Below, in pieces: positions 51,063 to 60,720 of a stretch of 64,000 nucleotides of DNA. Where the stretch lies: assembly GCA_910577835.1 (NCBI GenBank), contig CAJTOU010000002.1:83185-147184 (forward strand), read 5' to 3'. Positions within the stretch are counted from its first letter, which is position 1. Each line of letters opens with the position of its first letter. The DNA is from an uncultured Lachnospiraceae bacterium. Lineage in GTDB: Bacteria > Bacillota_A > Clostridia > Lachnospirales > Lachnospiraceae. A program made the position numbers and the translations under genes. Below the pieces are notes generated by a model. That model saw only the letters and a program-made list of their open reading frames with translations, was not told the DNA's origin and ran no database searches.

Positions 51063-51230
51063 TTAATAGTTGGTCTTTTGTGGTGTTTTGGATGAATTTG
51101 CAGAAGAATTTCCATTTTCCCTTATTACTGCATCACCGTCGGGAGTCAGCACCATAACTTCTTCATTACCACAGCCTGTGGTGATAAATACAAGACTGCA
51201 CATAAGAGCCGTCAATAGTTTCTTTTTCAT
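51063..51230 (-). pseudogene. Substrate-binding lipoprotein, 5' part split by IS110
   Basis: A 55-codon fragment: MKKKLLTALMC then a hydrophobic stretch and a lipobox-like ITTGC, so it encodes a lipoprotein signal peptide, then an acidic/polar linker (GNEEVMVLTPDGDA) and the frame ends at a TAA formed in or next to the IS. With the 320 residues at 48535-49503 it would make about 375 residues, the usual length of such binding proteins. It starts 17 bases after the MCP stop with TGGAGGA as ribosome site. Confidence 0.85.
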
Positions 51231-51247
51231 AGTAGTTATCCTCCATT

Positions 51248-53017
51248 TTAGATTATAAACTTCTTTACTTCTGTCTCTAAATTATCTGTTGCTTTCAGAT
51301 TTCCTTCTGCCTGTGTTTTATTTTCAAATAAATCGTCAGACAATTCAGTAATGTTGCCTGTAACACTTTCAATATTCTTTGTACTTTCCTCTACTGCATG
51401 TAAAATTTCAGACATGGAATCTTTGATTTTGGATATTTCCTCCTGAAGACGTTGAGTCTTCTGCATACAGTCAGACATCATATGATGGAAATTTTCCGCA
51501 TCGTCACTGTACTGATTTCCGGTTTCTATTAATTGTCCATATCCGGCGATGGTCTGCTCATTCATAAAGGAAAGCATTTTTTCCGCTTCATCGGTCAGAG
51601 AAGCAACCGTAGATAATACAATTTCACTGATGGTTTGAATTTCCTGCGCGCTTTCTGTTGTATCTTTTGAGAGCTTGCCGATTTCACCTGCCACTACGGC
51701 AAAGCCCTTACCGGCGTCTCCGGCTTTGGCCGCCTCAATATTGGCATTCAGAGAAAGAAGCTCCGTTTGTGAGGAAATTTCAAGTATTTTCGAAGTAAGC
51801 TCTCCTATGGTTTCTACTTTTCTGGATTCTTCCAGTTTTTCTCTTAATGTCTTTTCTATCAGAGCAGCCTCTTTTTTTACAAGCTCCGTTTTTGTTAAAG
51901 TTTTTTCAACAAGAGAGGAAGCTTTTTTATCCACAGAAGACGCAAGACTGGTTCCCTGCTCTACACGGCGGTCCATCTCTGCCACATAGTGATTCATTCG
52001 GCCCATGGAGCTGTCCATTTCTTGAACACTGGCCATTGTCTGCTCCATAGCAGCACTCATTTGAAGCATATTGTCGGAAATAATATTGATTTTCTGGCTG
52101 GAGTTTTCTGCATTTTTACTGCTGATATGTACGGAATTTTGAAGTTTTGCAGTGTTTTCTGAAATATTGGTAATTACAGTTCTTATGTAATCCAACAGAG
52201 AATTGATATTTCCGGCAATTTCGCCGATTTCATCGGAAGATTTGACAGGTACTTTCTGAGTAAGGTCGCCATCAGTTTCCACAATATCCCTGATTTTTTT
52301 ATTGACATTTCGAACACCTGTAAGAATCCGGCGTATAATAAGAAGCATTAAAATAGAACAGATAATAACAATTACTGCGGCAATCCATATCACCTGTTTT
52401 GTTGTAGCCGAAATGGATTTCTGAAGAGCTGCGGCATCATATTCAATAAACACTGCTCCGGTAATCTGTCCTGTTTTGGTAGAGACAGGTGCCGCTGCAA
52501 CGATGACTTTTTTATCTCCCTCAGTGCGGATAGATTTATAGGCAAATGGAATATCATTATTTATGGCAACTCTGGCACTTAAGGATACAAATTCATCAAC
52601 GGCTGCTCCGGTAGCCTGTCCGTCACTGCCATCTTTGTTGATATCAATCAGATAACAGAGTGAATTATTTTCGTTATAGCCAATTGTATAGATACGGTTT
52701 ACGCCTACACTGTCTACAATATTTGTGATAGAATCATATACAATCATATAGCTGGTAGAATCGGGTCCGTCTTTTGCGATGTTTTGCATGGTTTCGCCAT
52801 TGATACGCGCCTCTGCCAGTGTAATAATAGACAGAGCGCCTTGTGCGCCGGTTTCGATACATTGGGCCTTGAATTCGCTTAAGGTAAGAGAGCTTAGAAT
52901 GATTCCGATAATCATATTCATAATGATTACCGGAATCAGTATTTTAAATCGGATGCTTAGTTTCAGTGGTTTTGATACTTTTTTTCGAGATTCTGAAGTT
53001 TTTTTGGTCGATGTCAT
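51248..53017 (-). CDS. Methyl-accepting chemotaxis protein
   Basis: A 589-residue receptor. TM1 (about 27-47), an extracellular Cache-like domain (48-210), TM2 (about 213-232), HAMP (IRRILTGVRNVNKKI to DEIGEIAGN), then a cytosolic helical domain with the signalling tip EAAKAGDAGKGFAVVAGE that contacts CheA/CheW. It would signal to a flagellar or other chemosensory array; no motility genes are in the window. The co-directional binding-protein gene after it (now split) suggests that a sugar loaded on the binding protein was sensed through the Cache domain. With the partner broken, the receptor may have lost its ligand. Confidence 0.92.
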   Translation of the reverse strand: MTSTKKTSESRKKVSKPLKLSIRFKILIPVIIMNMIIGIILSSLTLSEFKAQCIETGAQGALSIITLAEARINGETMQNIAKDGPDSTSYMIVYDSITNIVDSVGVNRIYTIGYNENNSLCYLIDINKDGSDGQATGAAVDEFVSLSARVAINNDIPFAYKSIRTEGDKKVIVAAAPVSTKTGQITGAVFIEYDAAALQKSISATTKQVIWIAAVIVIICSILMLLIIRRILTGVRNVNKKIRDIVETDGDLTQKVPVKSSDEIGEIAGNINSLLDYIRTVITNISENTAKLQNSVHISSKNAENSSQKINIISDNMLQMSAAMEQTMASVQEMDSSMGRMNHYVAEMDRRVEQGTSLASSVDKKASSLVEKTLTKTELVKKEAALIEKTLREKLEESRKVETIGELTSKILEISSQTELLSLNANIEAAKAGDAGKGFAVVAGEIGKLSKDTTESAQEIQTISEIVLSTVASLTDEAEKMLSFMNEQTIAGYGQLIETGNQYSDDAENFHHMMSDCMQKTQRLQEEISKIKDSMSEILHAVEESTKNIESVTGNITELSDDLFENKTQAEGNLKATDNLETEVKKFII

Positions 53018-53107
53018 CCTTTCAGTCCTTTCTTATATAGTTAGATAAATTATATAATAATTTAAGAAGATAATCAACTTTTTTGTGCAAATATTATAGT
53101 ATGAATA

Positions 53108-53704
53108 TTATGATATATCCAGATTTTTTTTCAAGAGTGAAAACCAGTCATGAATATAATCTGCCCGTTTATTGTAGTGTTTCAAATAATATGCGTGTTC
53201 CCATACATCAAGATTTAAAACCGGATAAAAGCCAAATGGAATAGGAGTGTCCTGATTTTTTGTAGTAAAAATTGTCAGATTTCCATAAGGGTCATAAACA
53301 AGCCATGCATATCCGGAGCCAAATACAGATAACGCTGCTGAGGTAAACTGTTTTTCAAATTCTTCAAAGCTGCCAAAGGTGTTTAAGATATTTCCAAGGA
53401 GTTGGTCGGGCTGGTCGATATGATTTAAAGTGGAAAAATAAAGAAGATGATTAAAAACACCACCGGCGTTATTTTTTACAGATTCCTGAATTTCTTTTGG
53501 GAGACAGTCAATGTGGAAAAGAAGCTGTTCCAGAGAAAGTGACTGATATTGAGGGTAGTTTTTCAGAGTGCTGTTCAGATTGTCAATATAGGTTTGGAGA
53601 TGCCTGTCGTGATGAAGCATCATGGTTTTTTCGTCGATATATGGTTCCAGTGCATCATAAGGATAGGGAAGAGGAGGATTTACAAATGGGTAATGCTCGT
53701 TCAT
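53108..53704 (-). CDS. sodA: Iron/manganese superoxide dismutase
   Basis: A 198-residue enzyme that converts superoxide to oxygen and peroxide. Metal ligands: His31 in TMMLHHDRH, a His in GGVFNHLLYFS, and the Asp and His of LDVWEHAYYL. The second-shell His and Tyr (DRHLQTY) are kept. Length is usual (about 200). Whether iron or manganese is used cannot be told safely by eye. Cytosolic, no signal peptide. AAAGGA precedes the ATG. Single gene, minus strand, between the MCP and UvrC. Confidence 0.92.
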   Translation of the reverse strand: MNEHYPFVNPPLPYPYDALEPYIDEKTMMLHHDRHLQTYIDNLNSTLKNYPQYQSLSLEQLLFHIDCLPKEIQESVKNNAGGVFNHLLYFSTLNHIDQPDQLLGNILNTFGSFEEFEKQFTSAALSVFGSGYAWLVYDPYGNLTIFTTKNQDTPIPFGFYPVLNLDVWEHAYYLKHYNKRADYIHDWFSLLKKNLDIS

Positions 53705-54054
53705 AGAAAAATCCTTTCTTTTTAGTATATGGGAAGATGAGGGATAGGTGACAAAGGGTGTTGACTTTTGATTTATGAAACAATATATGAAGTAATTGAG
53801 AATAGAGCATTGAAATTTCAGTGAATCTTTTTATCTGATGAATTTTTTGCTGCAATATTAATTCTTCGGTTATATATTTTGGATATTTAACTGCAAAATC
53901 AATCAGCAAAACTTCGGGTTCACAAATTGTTTTATCTGTGTTAAAATACATATAACATATATCACAGAGAGTTTGTGAAATAATTTCTTGATAAGTTTTA
54001 TCTCATAATATAACTATCTCAAATAAACAACTACCATTTAGTAAAGGATATATC
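53705..54054. other. 350-base intergenic region, no firm gene
   Basis: A/T-rich region between divergent sodA and uvrC that should hold both promoters. A minus-strand frame from 53951 (MYFNTDKTICEPEVLL...) runs with fairly gene-like codons for about 50 residues before turning into noise towards sodA, but it has no ribosome site; I read it as a possible gene remnant only. A TTGTCA / TATACT pair lies upstream of sodA with a long 19-base spacer. Nothing else is supported. Confidence 0.3.
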
Positions 54055-55950
54055 ATGCAGGATTTTAATATAGAAGAAGAATTAAAAAAGCTCCCCTCCT
54101 CTCCGGGTGTATATCTTATGCACGATGCATCAGAGGAAATTATCTATATTGGCAAAGCCATCAGTCTGAAAAACCGTGTTCGTCAGTATTTCCAGAGCAG
54201 CAGAAAACGTACTCCGAAAATTGAACAGATGGTATCTCATATCAGCTATTTTGAATATATTGTTACCGATTCAGAGCTGGAAGCCCTGATTCTGGAATGT
54301 AACCTGATTAAAGAGCATCGCCCGAAATACAACACCATGTTAAAAGATGACAAAACCTATCCTTATATTAAGGTGACAACCGGCGAAGATTATCCCCGAA
54401 TCCTGATTGCAAGACAGATGAAAAAGGATAAGTCAAAGTACTTTGGTCCGTATGTCAATGGCGGAGCTGTAAAGTCAACCATTGAACTGCTGCGCAGAAT
54501 TTACCGTATTCGTACCTGCAACCGTTCTCTGCCAAAAGAAATCGGAAATGGAAGAGCATGCCTGAACTATCATATCAAGCAATGTGATGCTCCATGCATG
54601 GGTTGTATCTCAAAGGAAGACTATCAGAAGAAAATTGAACAGACTCTAAAATTTCTGAATGGAAACTATGAAGAGGTTACAAAAATGCTGGAGCAGAAGA
54701 TGTATGAAGCCTCGGCAGATATGAATTTTGAGGTGGCAGCGGAATACAGAGATTTAATTGCAGATATTAAGGCATTAGCGCAAAAGCAGAAAATTACCAG
54801 TGGCGAAGGATTGGACAGAGATGTTATCGCCTACGCGGCAGACGGGAATGATGCGGTGGTGCAGGTGTTTTTTATCCGTGAAGGCAAGCTTTTGGGAAGA
54901 GAACATTTTTTTATAAATATTGCATTGGATGAGGGAGGGGATATTCTGACAAGCTTTATCAAGCAGTATTATTCAGGAACACCGTTTATTCCTAAGGAAA
55001 TACTGGTATCACAGGAGCTTCGGGAAGCGGATATTATTGCGGAATATCTTTCAGGAAGACGGGGAAGTAAAGTCAGCATTCTAAATCCGAAAAAAGGGCA
55101 AAAGGAAAAAATGATAGAGCTGGCGCAGAAAAATGCAAAAATGGTATTGGATATAGACAGGGATAAGGTGAAACGGGAAGAAGCACGAACCACGGGGGCT
55201 GTCAGGGATATTTTTGAGCTGCTTAATATTGAAAATCACAATCAATACCGTATAGAGGCCTATGATATTTCCAATACCGCAGGCTTTCAGTCTGTCGGCT
55301 CCATGATTGTCTATGAAAACGGAAAGCCGAAGAGAAATGATTATCGAAAGTTTAAGATTCAGACAGTGGAGGGACCAAACGATTATGGCAGCATGTATGA
55401 AGTGCTGACCAGACGATTTACCCACGGACTGTCTGAGAAAAAACAGCAGCAGGACAATTTCTCGGAAAACACAAAAGAGGGAAAAGAAAATCTTACAGAC
55501 AGGTTTTCCAGATTTCCGGATTTAATTATGATGGATGGAGGGCTTGGACAGGTGAATATCGCACTTCAGGTTTTGGATGAGCTGAAGATTCATATTCCTG
55601 TCTGTGGCATGGTTAAAGACGACAGGCACAGGACAAGAGCGCTTGTATACAACAATGAAGAGCTTCCGATTGATACTCATTCTGAAAGCTTCCGGCTGAT
55701 TACAAGGATTCAGGATGAGGCTCACCGCTTTGCGATAGAGTATCATAAGAGCCTTCGTGCAAAAACTCAGGTTCATTCCATTCTTGATGATATTGAAAGT
55801 ATTGGTCCTGCAAGAAGAAAGGCGCTGATGAAATATTTTTCAGATATCGGCAAAATAAAAACAGCCTCTGTGGAAGAACTGGCTCAGGTGCCTTCCATGA
55901 ATGAGGCATCTGCAAGAAAGGTGTATGAGTTTTTCAGAAAAGGGTTGTAA
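54055..55950 (+). CDS. uvrC: Excinuclease ABC subunit C
   Basis: A 631-residue nucleotide-excision-repair nuclease. The GIY-YIG domain opens SPGVYLMHDASEEIIYIGKA and makes the 3' cut; a UVR helix pair for UvrB binding is near 200-235 (KMYEASADMNFEVAAEYRDLI); the RNase H-like domain for the 5' cut has IEAYDISNTAGFQSVGSM and PDLIMMDGGLGQVN; the C-terminal helix-hairpin-helix (SIGPARRKALMKYF) binds DNA. Complete. It heads the hprK-dnaE block, 130 bases before hprK. Confidence 0.96.
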   Translation: MQDFNIEEELKKLPSSPGVYLMHDASEEIIYIGKAISLKNRVRQYFQSSRKRTPKIEQMVSHISYFEYIVTDSELEALILECNLIKEHRPKYNTMLKDDKTYPYIKVTTGEDYPRILIARQMKKDKSKYFGPYVNGGAVKSTIELLRRIYRIRTCNRSLPKEIGNGRACLNYHIKQCDAPCMGCISKEDYQKKIEQTLKFLNGNYEEVTKMLEQKMYEASADMNFEVAAEYRDLIADIKALAQKQKITSGEGLDRDVIAYAADGNDAVVQVFFIREGKLLGREHFFINIALDEGGDILTSFIKQYYSGTPFIPKEILVSQELREADIIAEYLSGRRGSKVSILNPKKGQKEKMIELAQKNAKMVLDIDRDKVKREEARTTGAVRDIFELLNIENHNQYRIEAYDISNTAGFQSVGSMIVYENGKPKRNDYRKFKIQTVEGPNDYGSMYEVLTRRFTHGLSEKKQQQDNFSENTKEGKENLTDRFSRFPDLIMMDGGLGQVNIALQVLDELKIHIPVCGMVKDDRHRTRALVYNNEELPIDTHSESFRLITRIQDEAHRFAIEYHKSLRAKTQVHSILDDIESIGPARRKALMKYFSDIGKIKTASVEELAQVPSMNEASARKVYEFFRKGL

Positions 55951-56019
55951 TAACGGGCACCATTTTATATAATAGGTAAAACATATAATCAGTTAAAGAC
56001 TGATAACTTAATAAATTAT

Positions 56020-56050
56020 CTGATATGCGGTGCAGCGCATACAAAATCAG
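56020..56050 (+). other. Leader hairpin before hprK
   Basis: TATGCG pairs with CGCATA over a GTGCAG loop, with an outer CTGA/TCAG pair. It lies 30 bases before the hprK start and after uvrC; it could be a processing or attenuation site. No T-run, so not a plain terminator. Confidence 0.3.
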
Positions 56051-56079
56051 AGAAATATATACATGAAATGGAGGAAAAT

Positions 56080-57015
56080 ATGACAAATAGTGTTACGGTA
56101 TCAAAATTAATTGAAAATTATGACTTGAAACTTTGTAATCCGGGAATTGATACAGATAAGGTGAAAATTATGGTTCCCGATGTAAACAGACCATCTCTGG
56201 CGTGGGTGGGTTATTTTGAATATTTTGACAGGCAGAGAATACAGGTAATCGGCTTTATGGAGCACTCCTTTATTAAGCAGATGAACAGAGACGACAGGTT
56301 GAATATCTATGATAAGCTTATGGCCATGCAGTTTCCATGTATGGTTTATTGCAGAGGAATGGAGCCGGATGAGGATATTCTGGAGGCTGCGACAAAATAT
56401 GGTGTTCCAGTGATGATTACGGATAAATCCACCTCTTCCTTTACAGCGGAAATTATCCGATGGCTGAATGTACAGCTTGCGCCTAGAATTTCTATTCATG
56501 GAGTTTTAGTCGATGTATACGGCGAGGGTGTTCTGATTATGGGTGAGAGCGGCATCGGAAAAAGTGAGGCTGCGATAGAGCTGATTAAGAGAGGACATCG
56601 TCTGGTGGCAGATGATGTAGTAGAGCTTAGAAAGGTCAGCGATGAAACTCTGGTAGGAACTGCATCAGAAATTACAAGGCATTTAATAGAGCTTCGTGGT
56701 ATTGGAATTATTGATGTAAAAGCATTGTTCGGTGTAGAGAGTGTAAAGGAAACCCAGAATATTGATATGGTGATTAAGCTGGAGGAATGGAACCGGAACA
56801 AAGAATATGACCGCATGGGATTAACAGAGGAATATACGGAATTTTTGGGGAATAAAATCGTAACTTATGCGATTCCGATTCGACCGGGAAGAAATCTTGC
56901 TGTAATTGTAGAAGCCGCTTCTGTAAATCACCGTCAGAAAAAGATGGGATATAACGCGGCTCAGGAGTTGTACAAGAGAGTACAGGAAAATTTCGGAAAG
57001 CCAAGAGAAGACTGA
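56080..57015 (+). CDS. hprK: HPr kinase/phosphorylase
   Basis: A 311-residue bifunctional enzyme that adds or removes phosphate on Ser46 of HPr and Crh, setting carbon catabolite control. The N-terminal domain holds EYFDRQRIQVIG; the kinase domain has the P-loop GESGIGKSEAA, the catalytic loop HRLVADDVVEL, and the signature ELRGIGIIDVKAL. Length is normal (about 310). I start at ATG 56080, with GGAGG 5 bases up; the ATG at 56068 lies inside that site. Its likely substrate, the HPr-like protein with Ser46, is encoded 3.7 kb downstream in the same run of genes. Confidence 0.95.
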   Translation: MTNSVTVSKLIENYDLKLCNPGIDTDKVKIMVPDVNRPSLAWVGYFEYFDRQRIQVIGFMEHSFIKQMNRDDRLNIYDKLMAMQFPCMVYCRGMEPDEDILEAATKYGVPVMITDKSTSSFTAEIIRWLNVQLAPRISIHGVLVDVYGEGVLIMGESGIGKSEAAIELIKRGHRLVADDVVELRKVSDETLVGTASEITRHLIELRGIGIIDVKALFGVESVKETQNIDMVIKLEEWNRNKEYDRMGLTEEYTEFLGNKIVTYAIPIRPGRNLAVIVEAASVNHRQKKMGYNAAQELYKRVQENFGKPRED

Positions 57016-57058
57016 TAAGAGGAACAATAAGAGAAAAGATGGAGAGGCAGGTGACGTT

Positions 57059-58006
57059 ATGGTAAAATTTGGCGTGGATGTAGGCGGAACTACGATTAAG
57101 ACAGGACTTTTTGAGGACAACGGAAGATTAATTGAAAAATATGAAATTCCGACGGATAAAACGGAGCAGGGCAGGCATATTATAGATAATATCACAGAGC
57201 ATTTGAGAGCTGTTTTAGAAGAAAAGGGAATGGAAATCAGCCAGTGTCAGGGAGTAGGCATAGGACTTCCGGGACCGGTAGACAGTGAGGGAAATATCCT
57301 CGGCTGTGTAAATCTTGGCTGGGGAACCTTTAATATTGAGCAGGAGTTTTCAAAGAAATTCGGGGGACTTCCTGTAAAGGCAGGGAATGATGCGACTGTG
57401 GCGACATTGGGAGAGCAGAGAGCCGGTGCGGGCAGAGGTATGAATAATCTTGTAATGATAACGCTTGGAACAGGCGTCGGAGGCGGCATTATTAATCAGG
57501 GAGAGATTGTTTATGGAACAAACGGAGCCGCTGGTGAAATTGGACATATGCCGGTAAATCTGGAGGAAACAGATATGTGCAGTTGTGGAAAGCGTGGCTG
57601 TCTGGAGCAGTATGCAAGTGCTACCGGTGTGGTGCGCATGGCGAAAAAACTTATGGATACATCCTTTGGTAATGACCTTGATAAAGATTTTCATACAGTT
57701 CTTAACAGAGAATGCACGGCAAAGCAGGTGTTTGATGCAGCAAAAGCAGGAGATGCGCTGGCAAAAAAGACTGTGGAGTGTCTCGGAAAATATCTTGGTA
57801 TGGCGCTTGCCACTGCGGCATGTATTTTAAATCCTGAGTGCATTGTAATAGGCGGAGGAGTCAGCAGGGCAGGAGAAATACTTATTAAAGAGGTAGAAAA
57901 AAATTTTAATGAGCTTGTGTTTCGGCCATGCAAAAATGTAAAGTTTATGCTGGCAGAGCTTGGCAATGATGCCGGAATATATGGTGCGGCAGCACTGATA
58001 AATTAG
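57059..58006 (+). CDS. glk: ROK-family glucokinase
   Basis: A 315-residue sugar kinase that makes glucose-6-phosphate. It starts FGVDVGGTTIKTGLF (phosphate loop), has GIGLPGPVD, a GTGVGGGI glycine loop, the glucose-contacting EIGHMP, and the ROK zinc motif CSCGKRGCLEQYAS. Its full zinc set (His, three Cys) fits kinases rather than ROK repressors; no HTH is present. It lies 43 bases after hprK. In this conserved block its product and HPr-Ser phosphate state both report sugar supply (inference). Ends 9 bases before murB. Confidence 0.92.
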   Translation: MVKFGVDVGGTTIKTGLFEDNGRLIEKYEIPTDKTEQGRHIIDNITEHLRAVLEEKGMEISQCQGVGIGLPGPVDSEGNILGCVNLGWGTFNIEQEFSKKFGGLPVKAGNDATVATLGEQRAGAGRGMNNLVMITLGTGVGGGIINQGEIVYGTNGAAGEIGHMPVNLEETDMCSCGKRGCLEQYASATGVVRMAKKLMDTSFGNDLDKDFHTVLNRECTAKQVFDAAKAGDALAKKTVECLGKYLGMALATAACILNPECIVIGGGVSRAGEILIKEVEKNFNELVFRPCKNVKFMLAELGNDAGIYGAAALIN

Positions 58007-58015
58007 GAGTTTTTG

Positions 58016-58918
58016 GTGATTAATAAGATTTATGAAGATTTAAAAGAGATTGCAGGAACAAATAGTGTATTTACAGATGTGTCAATGAAGCAGCATACTA
58101 CCTTTCGCACTGGCGGAAATGCGGATTATTTTGTCACTGCCCGCAGTGAGGAAAGCCTGACAGGACTTATCAGATATCTGAAAAAAGAAAAACTGCCATA
58201 TTATATATTGGGAAATGGAAGCAATGTTTTGTTTGCAGACGAAGGTTATCGTGGTATTGTTGTGAAGACGGGTAAATTTGACGATATCAGGGTTTCTGGA
58301 AATGTTTTGAGAGCGGGAGCAGGTGTTATTCTGGCACGGGCAGCATATGTAGCGCGTAAAAAATCACTTACAGGTATGGAATTTGCCGCAGGAATTCCCG
58401 GAACAGTTGGCGGTGCTGTGGTAATGAACGCAGGTGCATATGGAAGTGAGATAAAGGATATTATCACAGGTGCGAGGGCTGTTGATGAGACAGGAAATAT
58501 TATTTTTCTTTCAAAAGAAGAATTAAAACTTAATTATCGTCACAGTATTGTTTCAGAAAGAGAGCTTATTATTACAGAGGCAGTGTTTGAACTGGCCTAT
58601 GGTGACAGCGATGAAATCGAAGCGAAGATGAAGGAACTGGCAGCAAGACGGACAGAAAAGCAGCCTTTGGAATATCCCAGTGCAGGAAGTACGTTTAAAA
58701 GGCCGGAAGGATATTTTGCCGGCAAGCTGATAGAGGATGCCGGCATGAAGGGTTTTTCTGTCGGAGACGCTCAGGTTTCTGAAAAACACAGCGGGTTTGT
58801 AATTAACAGAGGAAACGCGACCACGCAGGATATTTTGACACTGATAAAAAAAGTGCAGGAGGCAGTTTATGACAAATTTGGCGTTATGCTGGAAATGGAA
58901 GTCAAGGTGGTAAAATGA
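58016..58918 (+). CDS. murB: UDP-N-acetylenolpyruvoylglucosamine reductase
   Basis: A 300-residue FAD enzyme that makes UDP-MurNAc for peptidoglycan. FAD contacts are LGNGSNVLFADEGYRG and GIPGTVGGAVVMNAGAYGSE; the catalytic Ser is in PSAGSTFKRPEG and the C-terminal Glu in the MLEMEVKVV region. Short MurB of the type II class, usual for Firmicutes. Start: GTG at 58016 (6 bases after AGGAG) preferred over TTG at 58013, which is too near. It overlaps rapZ by 4 bases. Confidence 0.95.
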   Translation: MINKIYEDLKEIAGTNSVFTDVSMKQHTTFRTGGNADYFVTARSEESLTGLIRYLKKEKLPYYILGNGSNVLFADEGYRGIVVKTGKFDDIRVSGNVLRAGAGVILARAAYVARKKSLTGMEFAAGIPGTVGGAVVMNAGAYGSEIKDIITGARAVDETGNIIFLSKEELKLNYRHSIVSERELIITEAVFELAYGDSDEIEAKMKELAARRTEKQPLEYPSAGSTFKRPEGYFAGKLIEDAGMKGFSVGDAQVSEKHSGFVINRGNATTQDILTLIKKVQEAVYDKFGVMLEMEVKVVK

Positions 58919-59760
58919 GATTTGTAATTGTAACTGGTATGTCCGGCGCAGGAAAAAGTACAGCTATGAAAATGCTGGAGGACCTTGGATATTTTTGTGT
59001 GGATAATCTTCCAATTGCTTTGATTCGCAAATTTGAGGAGCTTTCCTTCGGTTCAATGGGAAAAATTGATAAAATCGCCTTGTGTGTGGATATCAGAAGT
59101 GGAAATGTCATGGAACTGGAAGCTGTTCTGGATGAAATTCCAAAAAAGGAGATTTTCTTTGTGGATGCCGGCGATGAGACATTAATCAAACGTTTTAAGG
59201 AAACAAGAAGAGCACATCCACTCGTGGCACAGGGAAGAGTAGATGAGGGCATTTCCATGGAGAGGAAGGAGCTGGAATCTTTAAAAAAGAGAGCTGATTA
59301 TATTATTGAAACAGATAATCTTCTGACAAGGGATTTGAGAAGTGAAATTGAGAAAATATTTGTGGAAAACAGAGAATACAGAAATTTGTTTGTCACAATT
59401 CTCTCTTTTGGTTTTAAATATGGAATTCCTGTCGATTCGGATTTACTGTTTGATGTACGTTTTATGCCGAATCCTTATTATGAAGCAGCCTTAAAGAAAA
59501 AGACAGGAAATGACAGGGAAGTGCAGGAATTTGTAATGAGTACAGAAGTTTCTCATGAATTTGTCAGAAAACTGGAGGATATGGTAGAATTTCTAATACC
59601 AAATTATATTGCAGAGGGCAAGAATCAGCTTGTAATCAGCATAGGCTGTACAGGAGGAAAGCATCGCTCCGTAACAGTAGCAAATGCGCTGTATGAAAAA
59701 CTTGGCAGAAATGCAGACTATGGAATTAAAATAATGCACAGGGATATTGGAAAGGATTAA
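58915..59760 (+). CDS. rapZ: RNase adapter / nucleotide-binding protein RapZ
   Basis: A 281-residue P-loop protein (YvcJ). The Walker A VTGMSGAGKST is at residues 5-15, ALCVDIRSGN in the middle, and a C-terminal SIGCTGGKHRSVTVANAL phosphate-binding block. In E. coli it binds GlmZ RNA and controls amino-sugar synthesis; in Bacillus its role is less clear. The start ATG overlaps the murB stop by 4 bases and the whiA gene begins 2 bases after its stop. YvcK, which lies between rapZ and whiA in B. subtilis, is not here. Confidence 0.95.
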   Translation: MRFVIVTGMSGAGKSTAMKMLEDLGYFCVDNLPIALIRKFEELSFGSMGKIDKIALCVDIRSGNVMELEAVLDEIPKKEIFFVDAGDETLIKRFKETRRAHPLVAQGRVDEGISMERKELESLKKRADYIIETDNLLTRDLRSEIEKIFVENREYRNLFVTILSFGFKYGIPVDSDLLFDVRFMPNPYYEAALKKKTGNDREVQEFVMSTEVSHEFVRKLEDMVEFLIPNYIAEGKNQLVISIGCTGGKHRSVTVANALYEKLGRNADYGIKIMHRDIGKD

Positions 59761-59762
59761 CT

Positions 59763-60716
59763 ATGTCATTTTCAAGGGATGTAAAGGAAGAACTGTCAAA
59801 AATAGATGTTCCTGCGAGGCACTGCCAGATAGCGGAAATAACCGCAATTATCAGTATTTGTGGACATGTGGTAATATCTGCAAGGGATAAATATTCGGTA
59901 AAGATTCATACTGAAAACAGAGCGGTTGCAAGAAAGTACTTTACTTTATTGCAAAAAGCATTTAAAATAGATGCGGAAATTTCCATAAGACAAAATGTGA
60001 ATCTGAAAAACAGCAGAATTTACACGGTCACTGTAAATGACCATGTATCGGCGGTAAGAATTCTTCAGGCAACAAGACTGATGAATGAAAATCAGGAGAT
60101 ACAAGAAAATATGTCCGTTGTCAATAACATCATTATTATGAAGGAATGCTGTAAACGGGCATACATCAGAGGAGCTTTTCTTGCTGCGGGTTCTGTCAGT
60201 GCTCCTGAAAAATCCTATCATCTGGAAATTGTATGCGAAAACCGGCCGAAGGCTGTTCAACTGTCAGAAATCATAAAAACCTTTCAAATCGATGCGAAGA
60301 TAGTTGAAAGAAAGAAGCATTTTGTAGTATATATAAAGGAAGGCGCCGGAATTGTTGATATACTGAATGTCATGCAGGCGCATATTTCACTTCTAAATCT
60401 GGAAAATGTCCGTATTCTCAAGGAGATGAGAAATTCAGTGAACCGTCAGGTAAACTGTGAAACCGCTAATTTGTCAAAAACGGTAAATGCAGCAGTCAGA
60501 CAGGTAGAGGATATACATTATATAGAAAACACAATTGGATTAAGTGCATTACCCGATGTGCTGAAGGAAGCGGCGCAGGCAAGACTTCAGAATCCGGATA
60601 TTTCCTTAAAGGAACTGGGGGCGGTTTTAACACCTCCATTGGGAAAGTCAGGAGTAAATCACAGGCTTAAACGAATCAGTGAAATTGCTTTAGAGTTAAA
60701 AGGTAGAGAGGAATAA
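59763..60716 (+). CDS. whiA: WhiA-family DNA-binding regulator
   Basis: A 317-residue protein with an N-terminal LAGLIDADG-like half (about 10-190, including GAFLAAGSVSAPEKSYHLEI) and a C-terminal helix-turn-helix with LSALPDVLKEAAQARL and GKSGVNHRLKRISEI. WhiA affects cell division and chromosome segregation in Bacillus and sporulation in Streptomyces. It lies in its usual site directly before the HPr/Crh-like gene, 4 bases away. Full length. Confidence 0.94.
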   Translation: MSFSRDVKEELSKIDVPARHCQIAEITAIISICGHVVISARDKYSVKIHTENRAVARKYFTLLQKAFKIDAEISIRQNVNLKNSRIYTVTVNDHVSAVRILQATRLMNENQEIQENMSVVNNIIIMKECCKRAYIRGAFLAAGSVSAPEKSYHLEIVCENRPKAVQLSEIIKTFQIDAKIVERKKHFVVYIKEGAGIVDILNVMQAHISLLNLENVRILKEMRNSVNRQVNCETANLSKTVNAAVRQVEDIHYIENTIGLSALPDVLKEAAQARLQNPDISLKELGAVLTPPLGKSGVNHRLKRISEIALELKGREE

Positions 60717-60720
60717 AAAA

